From: Cladobotryum mycophilum
Taxonomy: Eukaryota; Ascomycota; Sordariomycetes; Hypocreales; Hypocreaceae
Reading direction: 5' to 3'
DNA: 64,000 nucleotides
Assembly: GCA_036429605.1 (NCBI GenBank)
Contig: CM071590.1
Coordinates: 4,402,001 to 4,466,000 of the forward strand
Position 1 is the first letter of the stretch. Every line of letters starts with the position of its first letter. Below, piece after piece: positions 1 through 11,868 of this stretch. The translations under genes and the position numbers were made by a program. The notes beneath the pieces are model-generated. The model saw nothing but the letters and a program-made list of their open reading frames with translations. It was not told the DNA's origin and did no database searches.

Positions 1-910
1 ACGCAAGTGAATCAGCGGTTCAAGGTAGCCATAATAGGGGAAGAGAGAGTAGCCCAGCAAATGAAAGACATGGATCAACGAGTTGTTCGGTATTTGACAG
101 CAAGACGTTGTGACACACTTGGTTAGGGAGACTTGATGATGCCCAAGGTCCGTCGGTACAGCTGCAGACATTGTACAGAAAGTACACACCGCACATTCGT
201 GAATTTTTTTCCTTTGCTGCAGTGAGGTGATTAGCGTTGAGAAGTTTGAAACATGTGCCTCGGAGACCATTGGTGACTTGGTGAGGCTCTCTGGTCGATT
301 CCTCGGTGCCTACTAGTATCTTATCGTTGTATGCAGTAGAATTTATTTGTCGATGCGAGAATGGGCAAAAGAGTTCAAAAGGAAAGGTCGGAGTGCTGCT
401 ACCTGCTATTAGGTACCACCTGGTAGTTACCTTTGCTTGGATCCCAGGTGCTCGCTCGCGCTCTGCTTAGGGTGAGTAGCCTCCATACTTAGCGCTGCAG
501 CAAGCCCTGCAATCGTGACAAATGAGGAGCCCCCTTAGCTGTTTGTTGCAGGCGGTGATGTCACGTGCCGTGAGCCCACCCTGACTGACTGAAATTTTTG
601 CTTTGATGATGAGCGCTCCTGGCAAGCCTGTTTTCCCTTGTTGTAGTTCCCCGCCACCTTCAAAAGACTCAGGTTGAAGACCTTATCGGTGCAACTTTTA
701 CCTTCACAACACATTCGCGTCAAGCAGAAATCTCAAAAGGTACTGCCCTGAGTCCCCCATATGCCCCCCCAAAAAACCCCTCACTCTCATTCGCTTCTTA
801 CAAGGAGCTATTTGGTGCTCTTTCAATCAAGCATCCTTTCCGATTAAAGTCTAACACACGAGCTTTGCAGGACCCCGCCTATTTCGATTAATCAACATCA
901 CACCTTCAAG
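1..910. other. Upstream region of the Ran gene
   Basis: No coding region is supported here; open frames are short and lack splice-linked partners. The part nearest the Ran start (about 740-910) is C- and pyrimidine-rich, as is common in the promoter and leader of highly expressed fungal genes. Whatever gene lies to the left of the window is not visible. Confidence 0.5.
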
Positions 911-1845
911 ATGGCTCAGTCCCCCGTATTCAAGCTGGTCCTCGTCGGCGACGGTGGTACCGGAAAGGTGTGTTCTCGCTCGATCTCGACGGCAAACGCT
1001 TGTCATGGGATTTTCTGCCTATTGTTTTGTTGAATCCTCAGCCTCACCACGCGCGCGCGTTGCTGACATTTTTTTTTCGATGACATAGACCACCTTCGTT
1101 AAGCGACATTTGACTGGTGAATTCGAGAAGAAGTACATTGCTACTCTCGGTGTCGAGGTTCACCCCTCAAGTTCAACACCGTGAGTCCCGATTTCCTCCA
1201 CTGCCGCCTATCGCGATGCTAACCAACTCTACCCTCAGAACTATGGCGAGCTCACTTTCAACGTCTGGGATACCGCTGGCCAGGAGAAGTTCGGTGGTCT
1301 TCGTGACGGTTACTACATCAACGGCCAGTGCGGTATCATCATGTTCGATGTCACCTCCCGTATCACCTACAAGAACGTCCCCAACTGGCACCGTATGTCA
1401 TCACCGCCCGGGCAGACCGCTCTTGACAAGAAAATTTTTATCTGACAGTTTGCAGGTGATTTGGTCCGCGTTTGCGAGAACATCCCCATTGTTCTCTGCG
1501 GTAACAAGGTCGATGTGAAGGAGCGAAAGGTCAAGGCCAAGACCATTACCTTCCACCGAAAGAAGAATCTCCAGTACTACGACATCTCTGCCAAGTCCAA
1601 CTACAACTTCGAGAAGCCCTTCCTGTGGCTCGCTCGCAAGCTGGTTGGCAACGCTCAGCTTGTCAGTGCCTGCTAAATAACTAGATGATTCCGTCCACTA
1701 ACAGTTTGTATAGGAATTCACTGCCGCTCCCGCCTTGGCTCCTGCCGAAGTTGCCGTTGATGAGGATCTCCTCAGACAGTACCAGGCCGAGATGGACCAG
1801 GCTGCGGCCCAGCCTCTTCCCGATGATGACGATGACGATCTGTAG
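911..1845 (+). CDS. GSP1: GTP-binding nuclear protein Ran (apparent -1 frameshift in exon 2)
   Basis: Ran is the small GTPase that drives nuclear import and export and spindle and nuclear-envelope assembly. Five exons are read: 911-967, 1089-1180, 1239-1392, 1456-1661 and 1714-1845, all with GT-AG borders. Visible motifs are the P-loop GDGGTGKT (about residues 13-20), switch [18 protein letters not shown] (from about 61), NKVD (about 118-121) and the acidic C-terminal tail ending DDDDDL that is diagnostic of Ran. Exon 2 is 92 nt where 93 are needed. The frame slips at the C run 1163-1166, where families have His-Pro-Leu-Lys but the sequence reads His-Pro-Ser-Ser. With one added C the product is 213 residues, the normal Ran length. 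Because Ran is essential I infer a sequence error, not a dead gene. Confidence 0.95.
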
Positions 1846-4271
1846 ATGGTATGCGCTATGGCGAAGGAAAACAATGTTTTTATGACGCTCGGGTATGATG
1901 AATATCCCTTGGGGTTGGACCATCGGCAGCTGGAAAGATCACACTTATGATACAGGGGGATTCCCAGGGTTATGAGGGCGCGATTGGAGAGGGTAATGCT
2001 GTCACCCTTGATACCCCGTTTGGGGTAAATTTTTTAGGCATGGCTGCGCAAAGCAGCAACCCCGTAGCTAGACTTGATATTAAACTCAATCACACACACT
2101 TCTGCGAATCTATCAACGACTTGCGTCTGTGTTGTTCAAGTGCCTTGGCAGAGTCTTGTACACGCCAGATTCAGGCAAGACAAGGGACTATGTAAGTAGC
2201 TAACCGTGCATATGGCCATATGGAGTGTGGCTTGGTGGTGTGGATTTCGACTCTCTCAGTTTTCTCAAGTAAGTTTTCGAATTGTGGATGTTTACTGACC
2301 AACCTTGGCCTAGATGTATGCTCGTGGGGGGTTGAATCGTCATCTTGACCTCCTACCTACCTACTCAATCTAAGCACCCGGTATGCTATGACCACCTAGT
2401 GGGTAGGCATGTATCACATCTACAGCATTCGCGGTTTCAATTGATTGATGAGGGGAAAGAAATGGAGGAGCTCATGTCCACATGGCATAATCGTGATGCA
2501 ATACACTACAATTGGATTATTCTGTATAAAGCATTCGACTCGGATACTAATGCAAGTAGTATAACTGTAACTCGAAGCTTGTTACCGGAATGATCAAGAC
2601 ATGCATAATCACTGCAAGTAGACGCATTCATTAGCAAAGGAAGAGTGGAATAGGTATCATGTAGCTAGAGGTTTCTTGACCCTGGAATGCTGGACACGCA
2701 TATACATCCCATGCAGGCTGTTTAGTTTTGCTACTACTCCTCTGCTACTAGGAGGTAGGTAGGTACCCAAGTAGGTAGTTAGCTACTAGGTAGGTACAAG
2801 TAGATGATGATGATTGTTATTGTTGGCTGCCCTGCATTCCGTCCGCGCAGGGGAGGGTCCCATTGAATACATGTCGTCAATGGAGTGGTGCCAAGAATAC
2901 GTCAAGAGATCTTGGACAGGGGCAGAGGCAGCAAGCGGAGAGGGTGAGTGGCTAGTTAGAGGGCGAGAAGTCTGGTCGCATCCATATTTTGCTCACGCGT
3001 CGGGTACGTTCGTTGCGACTGCGGTGAGCAAGAGAGGGAAGGGGAGAGAGAAAAAAAGACTACTAGAGACGGGAGAAAAAAATGGATGGGCGGATGGATG
3101 CAAAAGCTGTGTGGCTGGGAGATGCATGAATGCATGGATGGATGCATGAGGCCAAACCTGGGAGGGAAGAACACGCCAGTAAAAAGCGGGCAGGTTAGAG
3201 ACAGGGAATGGAAACTTCTGAAAGGCAGGTCACTAGATAGGTCAAAGCAGGTCAGAGCAAGGTCAATTAGCAAGGGTTTTAAAGGTCAAGAGGCAAGGAA
3301 AGCAAGCAAGTAGACAAGGGTAGGGGGTGGCTGGAGAGAGAGAGAGAGAGAGAAGAGACAGAGAGAGGCCCCACCACTTTAGGGAGAGAGTACTAGTACC
3401 TGATTACACACGAGTGGAACGAACACCACCATTATGAAAGACACCTTGAAGATGGAGCACTTTAAAGCACCCTCGTCTGGGGTACTGGGAGGTACTATAA
3501 CTTACCTCGGGAGGGTAACAGGTAGTGCGTACCAAAAAAGTACACTCTCTGTTCGTTAAAAAGCTTGCATCCGGTTCAATTAAGGACGTGGTAAGCGACG
3601 TTCGCCTTGGCACCCACACGCAGACACTCCCCCCATAATTGACACTGCCACTGTCACTGTTACAATAAGTACACGAGGTACCCGACGCATAGAGATAGGT
3701 AGGTCTTTAATGCTGGCAGCAGTAACAGCGGCAGCGGCAGCAGGAGGAGGAGGAATCAGCATCCAATTATCATCACCATGGGAAGCCATCGGAATGCACC
3801 TGGATAAACTTACTAAAGTGGCCAATTAGTGATTGCATACCGACTAAACCTTACCGTCTCGTCTGTCAATTGTTTTTCTCTCTCTCTCTCTCTCTTTCTC
3901 TTTGCCTCTTCCAACGTTTACCTAATCTGGCACTAAATAAACAAACCGTCACAGGCGTCAAAGAGCCTTAAGCCTAGTTGAGCCCTGATGGCTATTCAAA
4001 ACAAACATTGACTAAATCCCATCCATGATAAGCAAACACATTTAAAAAAATGGGTGCGTCAGAAAGAGGTTGGCAAGGCTGGCGGCAAAAAAAGAAGGCT
4101 GGCTAGAAAGAAAAGAACCGAGTAGGATTGATTATGTGTGAAATCTCTGCCTGTGTGAGAGTTGTTTCTCCATAAAAAAAAGATCCTTGATGATTCAAAC
4201 CGCTTGTGAATTAACAAACAAACAAATATCTTAAAAAGGAACTGTACCCATGAAGAAGAAAAAAATTAATG

Positions 4272-4310
4272 AATAAATAAATAAATAAATAAATAAATAA
4301 AAATAAATAA
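4272..4310. repeat. AAAT microsatellite
   Basis: Tandem AAAT/AATA tetranucleotide copies with one interruption, in intergenic DNA. Confidence 0.9.
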
Positions 4311-4444
4311 AAACAGAAAGGAAGGGCGGGCAAAAAAAAATTCATTGATGAACTATGTATGCACGTGCAACGCGTGTTGACATGTTTCCCCATTTGGCCA
4401 CTTTGACGCCAGGCGCGCGACGTGATTTGACGTAAATGGAGCAC

Positions 4445-5030
4445 ACACTTTGACCCTCGCCTGTTTGAACCAACCTGAATCTCACCATTCCTCTTTCAAC
4501 TCACTGCCCCCCTCGCCCACTTCCCACTTCAACCTCCATCCAACTCCACTACCCACCACCCACCGCCTCTCGTCTCTCGCTTCTCTGCTACCCAGCATTA
4601 GGTATCTCTGTCTGTCCCCTCTGTCCCCCTCTGTCTCTCTGTCTGTCTTCCTCCCTTCACACGCAAGCAACGCAACGCAGTGCAGTGCAGTGCAGTACAG
4701 CGCAAACGTAGCGCACACGCCCACTCGTCCCACGTCTACAGCCACGCCCTCGCCCTTGCCTTGTCCACCACGCCTACGCTCACGCCCACCACGCCCGCCA
4801 CGTCGGGATACACGTCGACTTTCTTTACATTGACTTTTTTCTCCCACCTCAAACATTCTCGCCCTCGCCCTCTCTCTTACTCGTACTCTCTCTTCTTTTC
4901 CTCCATTTTCTTTCCTTCTTCTGAGCTTCATTACTTTTCTTTCCTTCCTTCTTTTTCTCTCTTCCTTTTCTTCTCCAATCCAATCCAATCCTGTATCCTC
5001 AATTCCTCTCTCACGCTTACCAACCTTGAG
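4445..5030 (+). promoter_or_regulatory. Long pyrimidine-rich tract upstream of the homeodomain gene
   Basis: Almost 600 bases are dominated by C and T on the top strand, with CT-, TTCC- and CACC-type repeats, ending about 120 bases before the chosen start codon at 5149. CT-rich tracts just upstream of the transcription start are typical of filamentous-fungal promoters. The exact start of transcription cannot be read from the sequence. An ATG at 5035 precedes the chosen start and could act as an upstream ORF. Confidence 0.45.
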
Positions 5031-5148
5031 AGAAATGGTAATGCCTCTCCTGTCAACCTAACATCGACTCCTCCCACCGTCACAACCACTACAACCACCA
5101 CCAACAACAATCAACCAAACAGCCATCACGACTTTCTCACTCTGCTCC

Positions 5149-7125
5149 ATGTCGACCGTCGCCCTTACAATGTCTTCCTTCATCTCGACCGAGCAGCACT
5201 TTCGTGCCGCCTCGCCGTCCTCCAGCCAAAATGACTCTTCTTTCTCTTTTCCCAGCCCGCCCAAAGGCATGTCTGCTCCACTCTCGACCCCCACCAGTGA
5301 GAAGCACCCCAAGGGCAAGAGGAAACGAACCGCGTATGTCGACCCTGGGTTTTCTTGGTCATCTAAAGTGCCAATTGGGCCTTGTGCATAAACTACCAAG
5401 TCGCTAACCGGGTTGCGCCTCATAGAACCAAGGACAAGTTAATCCTCGAAGAGGCATACTCAATTAATCCCAAACCCGATAAGCAAGCGCGTCTCGAAAT
5501 AGTCAACCGCGTTTCGCTTAATGAAAAAGAGGTCCAGGTACGTCACACATCCTAAAATAACCTCGATGACCCACGGACCCAGATTACCGATATTACTCTG
5601 GGTCAACGCGTTCACTCTATGTCCTGCATCCGTGACCAAGCCAAGAGATCCTAACAATGCTTTTTTAATTTCAGATCTGGTTTCAGAACCGCCGACAAAA
5701 TGATCGACGAAAATCACGCCCGCTCTCACCACAGGAATTAGCTGCTCTTCGCTTCGGCACCATGCACACCGTCTCATCAGACCCTATCACATCTCAATCT
5801 TTCCTTGTTAAACATGACAAGACGCCATTCCCTTCTTCTGATCCGGCTCAATCACAAGCCACCGTCGATCATGTTCCTATGTCACCAAAGGCTCCCATCA
5901 GCCCCGAACAATCTCATGCTCGTTCAGATGCAATCCATGCCACCCCAAGGTGGACAAATCAAAACACAGATGCAAGCAGGCTAACCCACATGACACCTCA
6001 ACGTCGTGTCTTCTCGCCTACTCATGAATCACATTCCTTCTCGGGCTCCATCGGTTATATCTCGAACCGCTGGAATACTGCCGCTTCCCTCTCAACGCCC
6101 ATCACAATGCCGCGCGATAACTCCTTTAGGTAAGCCGATCTCCACACTCTATTATATACTAGGTAAACTAATGATCCCTTTTTATTTTTATTTTTTATTA
6201 TAGATATGAGCACTTCCCTCCATCTTCCTGCTCATCTGTCAAGACCACTCTGTCACAATCTCAGATGCGGCTGTCACTCTCCTTGGAAGGCAAGGCTGAA
6301 ATTGTAGCGAATGAGTCCTCCCCCAGCCGGGAAACCCCTTCGAGATCATCGACGTTGCCTTCTTTGTCTCGAAGCTTGCAGCGTAGTCATAGTGCACTTC
6401 CCGCTATTACCCTTCCTCCCATTACAAGCTTGACCAAGTCTATTCCACAACTTGCTCGTGGTCGATCCCGCGATGTCCACGCTTGGGAATTGTGCGCGGA
6501 TGCCGATACAAGAGACGAGTTGACGACCCAGGCAGAGCATGAATCAAATGGTTCTGCCATTGCTGAAATTAGCCTACTTCGTTCTACCGGTAATATTCTG
6601 CAGTCTAGTGGGGCTAAGAGGAACGCTCCGCTGTATTCTCCGATTCACCAGGCTAAGAAGCTCAAGTTGGGTCGGGCCAACTCCAGCGCTGCACGATTGG
6701 AGAATATTCTTGCGGACTCGGATAAGCCCCGCAAGTCACCTATCGGGAAAGTTGATGTTGCTATGCTTGTGTCACCGACCGATTCAGACAAGGAGAATTG
6801 GAGTCCCGATTCACGTGGCAACATTCCCGAGGGGCATCAACGACAGCCGCTGACGAGCCCTCTGAAGATGCAGAACACGCGGCGGCTAGAAAGGATCCTT
6901 CAAGATCAAAACAGCCCTTCACGCCTGAGCAACCGAGCACCATCAGAACCTCGTGTATTCGGCAAGGGCCTTGAAATATTGCATGATTTGGTTAGGAAGG
7001 TGGATACATCTCGGGAAGATGATGTGACCAAGTTCATGAGGGGTGGTGATGTTAGTCCAAGCAAGAAAGGCGACATGGATTGTGTAGCAGGGCTGCTTTC
7101 CTTGAGCCAAGGCGCTTGGAGGTGA
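5149..7125 (+). CDS. Homeodomain transcription factor (YOX1/YHP1-like)
   Basis: Four exons are read: 5149-5333, 5426-5537, 5675-6129 and 6204-7125, giving 557 residues with consistent phases. A single homeodomain spans about residues 54-116. It begins with a basic KGKRKR arm, and the recognition helix reads IWFQNRRQ with Gln50 and Asn51 in place for DNA contact. Introns 1 and 2 both fall inside the homeodomain coding region. Outside it the protein is Ser/Pro-rich and low complexity, with several SP and TP sites and a basic stretch near residue 400, as in fungal cell-cycle homeodomain repressors of the Yox1/Yhp1 type. That subfamily assignment is inferred from layout; the homeodomain itself is clear. 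It probably acts in the nucleus. A long pyrimidine-rich leader precedes it. Confidence 0.88.
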
Positions 7126-7907
7126 TTGGTTGAGGTGGGATATCTGGGAAGGGTTATGCATGAAGAAGTTATGATGTTATTCCTATTATTCACGACTGAG
7201 GGATGGGGTTTTTGATGATTTATGTCGGTGGGAGGTGTTGTTTGATTTTGGTTATGTTTCTCTCTCTATGCATCTGAGGAACTGGGTGGGGCACGGGGTA
7301 CTGGGGAAGGGATGGTTGGTTTAATGTCCTGGTTATGGCTCGGTTGGACAAAAAGACCGGATATATTGGGGAATTTTGTATTATTCACTTGGAGATGGCT
7401 GTTCTGATAGTTGCGTTTTTTTCTGGCGCAGGCGAACTGTGTGAATATGGGTGGGAAGATCAACGGTTATAGGTATCATCATATGGGTATTATACAAAGC
7501 TGCAAAGCGAAATATCACGTACCAACTTTTTCTGGTCTGATTATTCATCCTTTGACAACCGTTCTGACTTGATGTTTGTTTGAATTCTTGCTGTCTTTTT
7601 CTAGCTATTTTCTACCTCTTGGGTGGATTTAAAAAACAAAAAAATAAAAAAATGTTCTGAGATCATAAGTCGTTATGAACAAAATTCTCACTATTCAACT
7701 CTGGATATTGAATTAATATCCAAACAGCTGTATGCCAAAACTATCCATCCATTCAACACCTGAAACGCCTTGCCTTTGCCACCCTAATCATCTCTCTGTA
7801 ACAGTAACGAGGATGTAGATGAAAATCAAAATGATATAAAATTTAATGAGAAAGGAAAAGGAAAAGAAAGAGAGAAAAAACCACCCATGTTGAGTTGTGC
7901 GGGATGA
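7126..7907. other. Convergent intergenic region between homeodomain and NAD kinase genes
   Basis: The two 3' ends face each other here. The DNA is AT-rich with A- and T-runs and no coding signal; it should hold both 3' UTRs and polyadenylation sites. Confidence 0.55.
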
Positions 7908-9799
7908 TCAGAGCCCCAGCATACTCATTTGCCGTCTCACGGGACTAGCTGCTGCGCTGCCTTCTTCGCTGGCATAGTATGCGCTGTCAGTGTCAATATC
8001 CCAGCTGGCATCGTCGTCTTCATCTCCAGCTTCCGAAGATAGACCTGAGGCATCAAATGGCTTCTGAGCGGCAGCACGTACGTTCCAGCGCAGGGTGCGA
8101 CTGACGCTATCAAACCATTCGGTGTCTGTGCGAGTGACGGTGGGGAATGGGTATTGCGATGCTGTGATGGTGACGTGGTCGCCTTGTCGGAGCTCAACAC
8201 GGCCTTTGCCATCGAAAGCGCAGTATGCAGTAGCGCGTGAATTTCTAGGAACAGCGACGCGAAGAGCCATGGTATCAGATAGGACCATTGGGCGGAAAGA
8301 CAGGGTGTGCGGGCAGATGGGTGTCAGAAGAATAGCGGGGATGTCTGGGTGAACAAGTGAGCCGCCAGCCGAAAGGGAGTAGGCGGTTGAGCCTGTAGGG
8401 GTGGAGAAGATGCAGCCATCGGCTTGGACAACGGTCAATAACTCGTCGTCTCCGTACAGCTCAAGGTTGGAGACGTAGGGGGACGGGCCACGATCGATGA
8501 CAAGCTCGTTGAGCACCTCAAACTGCTCACCCTCATCCATCGGATTGCCCTTGGAGCCATCTCGCCAAACTGTGCAGGTGAAACGCATGCGAAGATTAAT
8601 TTTCATGCCATCATCACCCATGACCCGGTTGAGGTGCTTCTTGTAATGATCAAACTCGAATGTGGTCATAAAGCCAAGGCTACCAAGGCTAAATGACAAG
8701 ACTGGCGGGACGATACGCTGGAAGAGCCATGATGTGAAGAGCACGGTACCGTCACCGCCGAGAGTGAGGACAAGATCGAACTTTTCTGGCTGGCTCCAGC
8801 ACAGATCTGGAGTCCAATACTTGAGCATGTTTTCAAAGCGCGGGTCTTGGGCAACGATGCCGGGCGCGTCGAAGCGCTTGGAGTCGCGCAGCTTGGCATC
8901 CACGTAGACATTGACACCTATGTCGGATGCATATCGTGGGGTATGCAGGAGCCAGGTGGCCAACTCCCTAGTTAGGTACACAAGCTGATTGTCTCGAGCC
9001 TTGGTGACAATCATAACGTTGCGCACAGCACGCTTGATGGGTCGTCGCTGAAGTTGCTTTGAGACCTCGCGGACGCTTGTGGCGGTTTGAACAAGCCGTG
9101 AATGCGACATGGACTCATCATTCTTGATTTCCTCAAGAACCTTGTCAATGTCGACTGCATCATCAAATCTCTGATGATAAAAGCAGGGTGATAACAAACC
9201 AGTGATGGCGGAGGGGGCCCAGAGCGTTTCTTGGCTAGATCTTGAAGCGCCTCTGCAAGCTGTTGTGGACTTGCAGCAGCCGACGACGCGACAGCGCCAC
9301 CTCGAGGAGGACACAGCATATCGTCAAGTGAGAGCGCTTCAGGCCTCTTGTTCCGGGAGACGGAAGCCGACGCAGACGAAGCCAGGGCCTTAATAATGGT
9401 TTGAGTGGGGACTAAATCGTGAGAAGAAGCGCCTCGGCGATGATTACTACGCGGCGATTGCGACTGTTGCTGCCGAGGATTTATCGCCGTTACTGCTGTT
9501 GCTGCCGCTGTTGTCGCTGTCACCGTGGCTGTTGATGGCAGCGTACTTGGAGTCAAAGGCAAAGTGTCGCCTGGGAATTCCAATGAGGAAGAACCACCAC
9601 TTAAAGCGGAAATAGCTGTGGTCGGAGTTTGCGGATGAATGTCATATTGCGAGACCTTGCCAACGTTGACGGAGGGATTGTGAGAGCTGCTGAATGAGGC
9701 CTTTGAGCAGCGGTCAAATGAGTCGGACTTATTAATACTACCAACGTCAGACGGAACTGGCTCAACTCCGCCGAGGTCAGGGTGGAGAGCGGGAGCCAT
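7908..9799 (-). CDS. NAD kinase (ATP-NAD kinase, Utr1/Yef1 type; apparent -1 frameshift)
   Basis: NAD kinase phosphorylates NAD+ (or NADH) with ATP to make NADP(H). The diagnostic LTLGGDGTVLF motif lies at about residue 345-355, followed by SLGSLGFM, a conserved NE pair in VLNELVIDRG, and the substrate loop TPTGSTAYSLSAGG. The start is set at the ATG at 9799 (MAPALHPD), giving a Ser/Pro/Thr-rich N-terminal region of about 200 residues. That frame runs to LAKKRSG, while the conserved SPCFYHQRFDDAVDIDKVL block is in the next frame. The break coincides with GGGCCCCC (plus strand 9213-9220). One extra base there joins both parts into an intronless 630-residue protein. A 29-nt GT-AG segment at 9171-9199 is too short to be an intron and would delete the conserved block. 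The C-terminal tail is acidic. Confidence 0.93.
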
Positions 9800-11868
9800 G
9801 GTGTGTGTGTGTGTGTCTGAGTGTACCAGCAAATATTATTAATAGCAGCCACCACTGCTACCACCAGCAGCAGCAACTACTGCAGCTGTGGTGCTACACA
9901 CAAGTAACGTGTATATCTGTACCCGCTCCTCTTCGCCCAAGACAAATATGCCTACCAGCCGACAAGGGTGAGGCGGGATAGTAGACGTCAGGGACAATCT
10001 AATGCGACCTAGAAATGCCTCGCGTGCCAATGGCTGCGGGGACCCTGTACGTCGACGTCGAGGGCGGTACGGTCCCCCGGCGCGCGACCACAAAACTCTC
10101 GGCAATTTGCCTGTATTGGCGGAGAGAGTGGGATTGAATGGAATGCAATTTGATGCAAAACCTTGGAGGTGTCCAGAAACAGGATCCCTGTGTATCGCGT
10201 CCGAGGCCCTGCGGGACGGCCGGAGGAACAAGACAGGATCCAACACTGAGAAATAAAAAGAAAAAGAAGAAGAAAAAAGAACCAATGGTGCTTTGGCCCT
10301 GCCGCCGCTCTTCGCTCTTCGCTGCTCGTCTGTCGTGGACAGCATCCAGCGCTATCGCAGCAGCGTATTACTAGAATTCCTTCGTCCTGTTCGCTCGTCA
10401 CACCAGTCGCTGGATTTTGCCGTAATACTCCCCCAACTCCGTAATCACCGAAGCACGTCAACTCGCACGAAATTGCAGCCTCGTTAGATTTAGACTCGAG
10501 TTCCCTCCCCTCCTTTCCACGTGTCAGATCCCGCAGGCTCAGTTCAGCGGGGAAAAGATCAATATCCGTCGCTATTGGTTCTCGTTGAATGTGATGAGTG
10601 ATCAAGGCCGCAGACGACAGGCCGCTTGTGGCGCAACACGACAAATTAAAAGAAGGAAATTGGAGGCGACGAAATGTGCCAATTTGGTTGGAGAAGAAAC
10701 CGAAATGAAGCTGAAGCTGAATAAATTGAGATGTGGCGGGGAATGAACTCGTGATTGTAAAGAGCGAGGAAGGAATGAAAAAAATGGTAGAAGCGAAAAG
10801 TACCAAGGTAGGCAGGTACCTAATCTAGATGGTACCTCCTTACCTCTCTACTGGAAGTATGCTCGAAGCCTAATAACCGTAACTAAAGAAGATGAAAAGA
10901 GTGTCGGTTCAGTAATGCTTAAGGAATATCAAAAATGAAGATGAAGATAACCACTGTACACACAAGTAACGGAATGTAGTAAAAGGCAGTCTCAAAAGCA
11001 AGCTCTGTTTCGCTCTTTCACTTCATTTACCAAGTCATCATCCAGACTCATTAGCTTTTCCAACTCTTATATATAGACCAAGCACCCCTTGGCAGACACG
11101 ATATTTACTTGTACACGTTTCTTCTACAGTTGTGATATCGCCTAACCCAAGGTGTTGCCCTGAGGCAGTCTCCAAACTCTGAAACCGTCTCGTGGCGTTC
11201 TCATTTTTGGACGCCGACTACTACTCTGTTGTGGTGCTTTGCATTAGAACCCTTGCGCCATGGCTGTCTCATATCATAATCCAACCCCCTCGATGAACTC
11301 AGGAGACTGCTCGAGTAAGCATGACAAAGTGGCGTTGTGTTTTGGCGCCGTTGCTTGAAACCCCCATCACGTTTCATGTCTGCCTCGACGTCTCCAGCAA
11401 GGGGCTGTTGCATATAGTTGCGGAGCACCTTGGTAGTTATCACTACTTTCAGGCCAAAAAGTCCAGTATGACAACTCTGATTGAGATGAGCAAGAATAGA
11501 GCAGCCCAGTAATGACGAAAATATATTGCTTCAATTCTATTCAATTCCTTGACACAGCTATATTGCTAATCGTCATCTTGCTGTTATGTTGATTCAGCCT
11601 CCCGTGACTATGATCCTCATCGTATTATGCTAAGTAACAGGTCGCAGGGCATTTCTGTACACCCAGGGTGTCTCTTGACCTCTCTTCCAGGCATGTTTTT
11701 ACTCTGCCTCGAGCGTTGTTTGCTGCCGTGATGTAAACTCGGACGCAGACGTTGCATCATCTGCCCTGTGTTCTCCGCATTCCTGCGGTCAACCCGTTTC
11801 AGCGTCGGTTCGAGTAAAGGCTCCTTAGTTGACGTAACTCAATGGGATATGCGTATGAACATGTGTTC
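9800..11868. other. 2.1 kb region upstream of NAD kinase and downstream of RRP46
   Basis: A GT dinucleotide run (about 9800-9816) directly precedes the NAD kinase start. Open frames up to 265 codons (10009-10806, minus) show no recognisable domain, contain low-complexity hydrophobic stretches and lack coding-like codon choice, so I treat them as leader or promoter DNA. GGTAC-type repeats occur near 10800-10835 and a TATATATA stretch near 11070. Confidence 0.5.

Larger units (their letters stand above)
1846..5148. other. 3.3 kb intergenic stretch with simple repeats and a pyrimidine-rich leader
   Basis: No gene is supported. The stretch holds GGTAGG/GGTAC-rich DNA near 2750-2800, a GA run at about 3333-3354, a CT run at about 3877-3900, an AAAT tandem at about 4272-4310 and a GCAGT tandem at about 4677-4697. 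From about 4445 to 5030 the top strand is strongly C/T-rich, which I read as the promoter and 5' leader of the homeodomain gene that follows. Confidence 0.6.

Noticed and set aside
4482..4988. 168-codon open frame, minus strand, Arg/Glu-rich
   Set aside because: It is the complement of a pyrimidine-rich leader; composition alone explains the long frame.
9171..9199. 29-nt GT-AG intron in NAD kinase
   Set aside because: Too short for the spliceosome as known in fungi, and it would delete conserved residues; a missing base explains the frame change better.
10009..10806. 265-codon open frame, minus strand
   Set aside because: No domain, low-complexity hydrophobic and Phe/Leu stretches, sits in the NAD kinase upstream region without conserved features.
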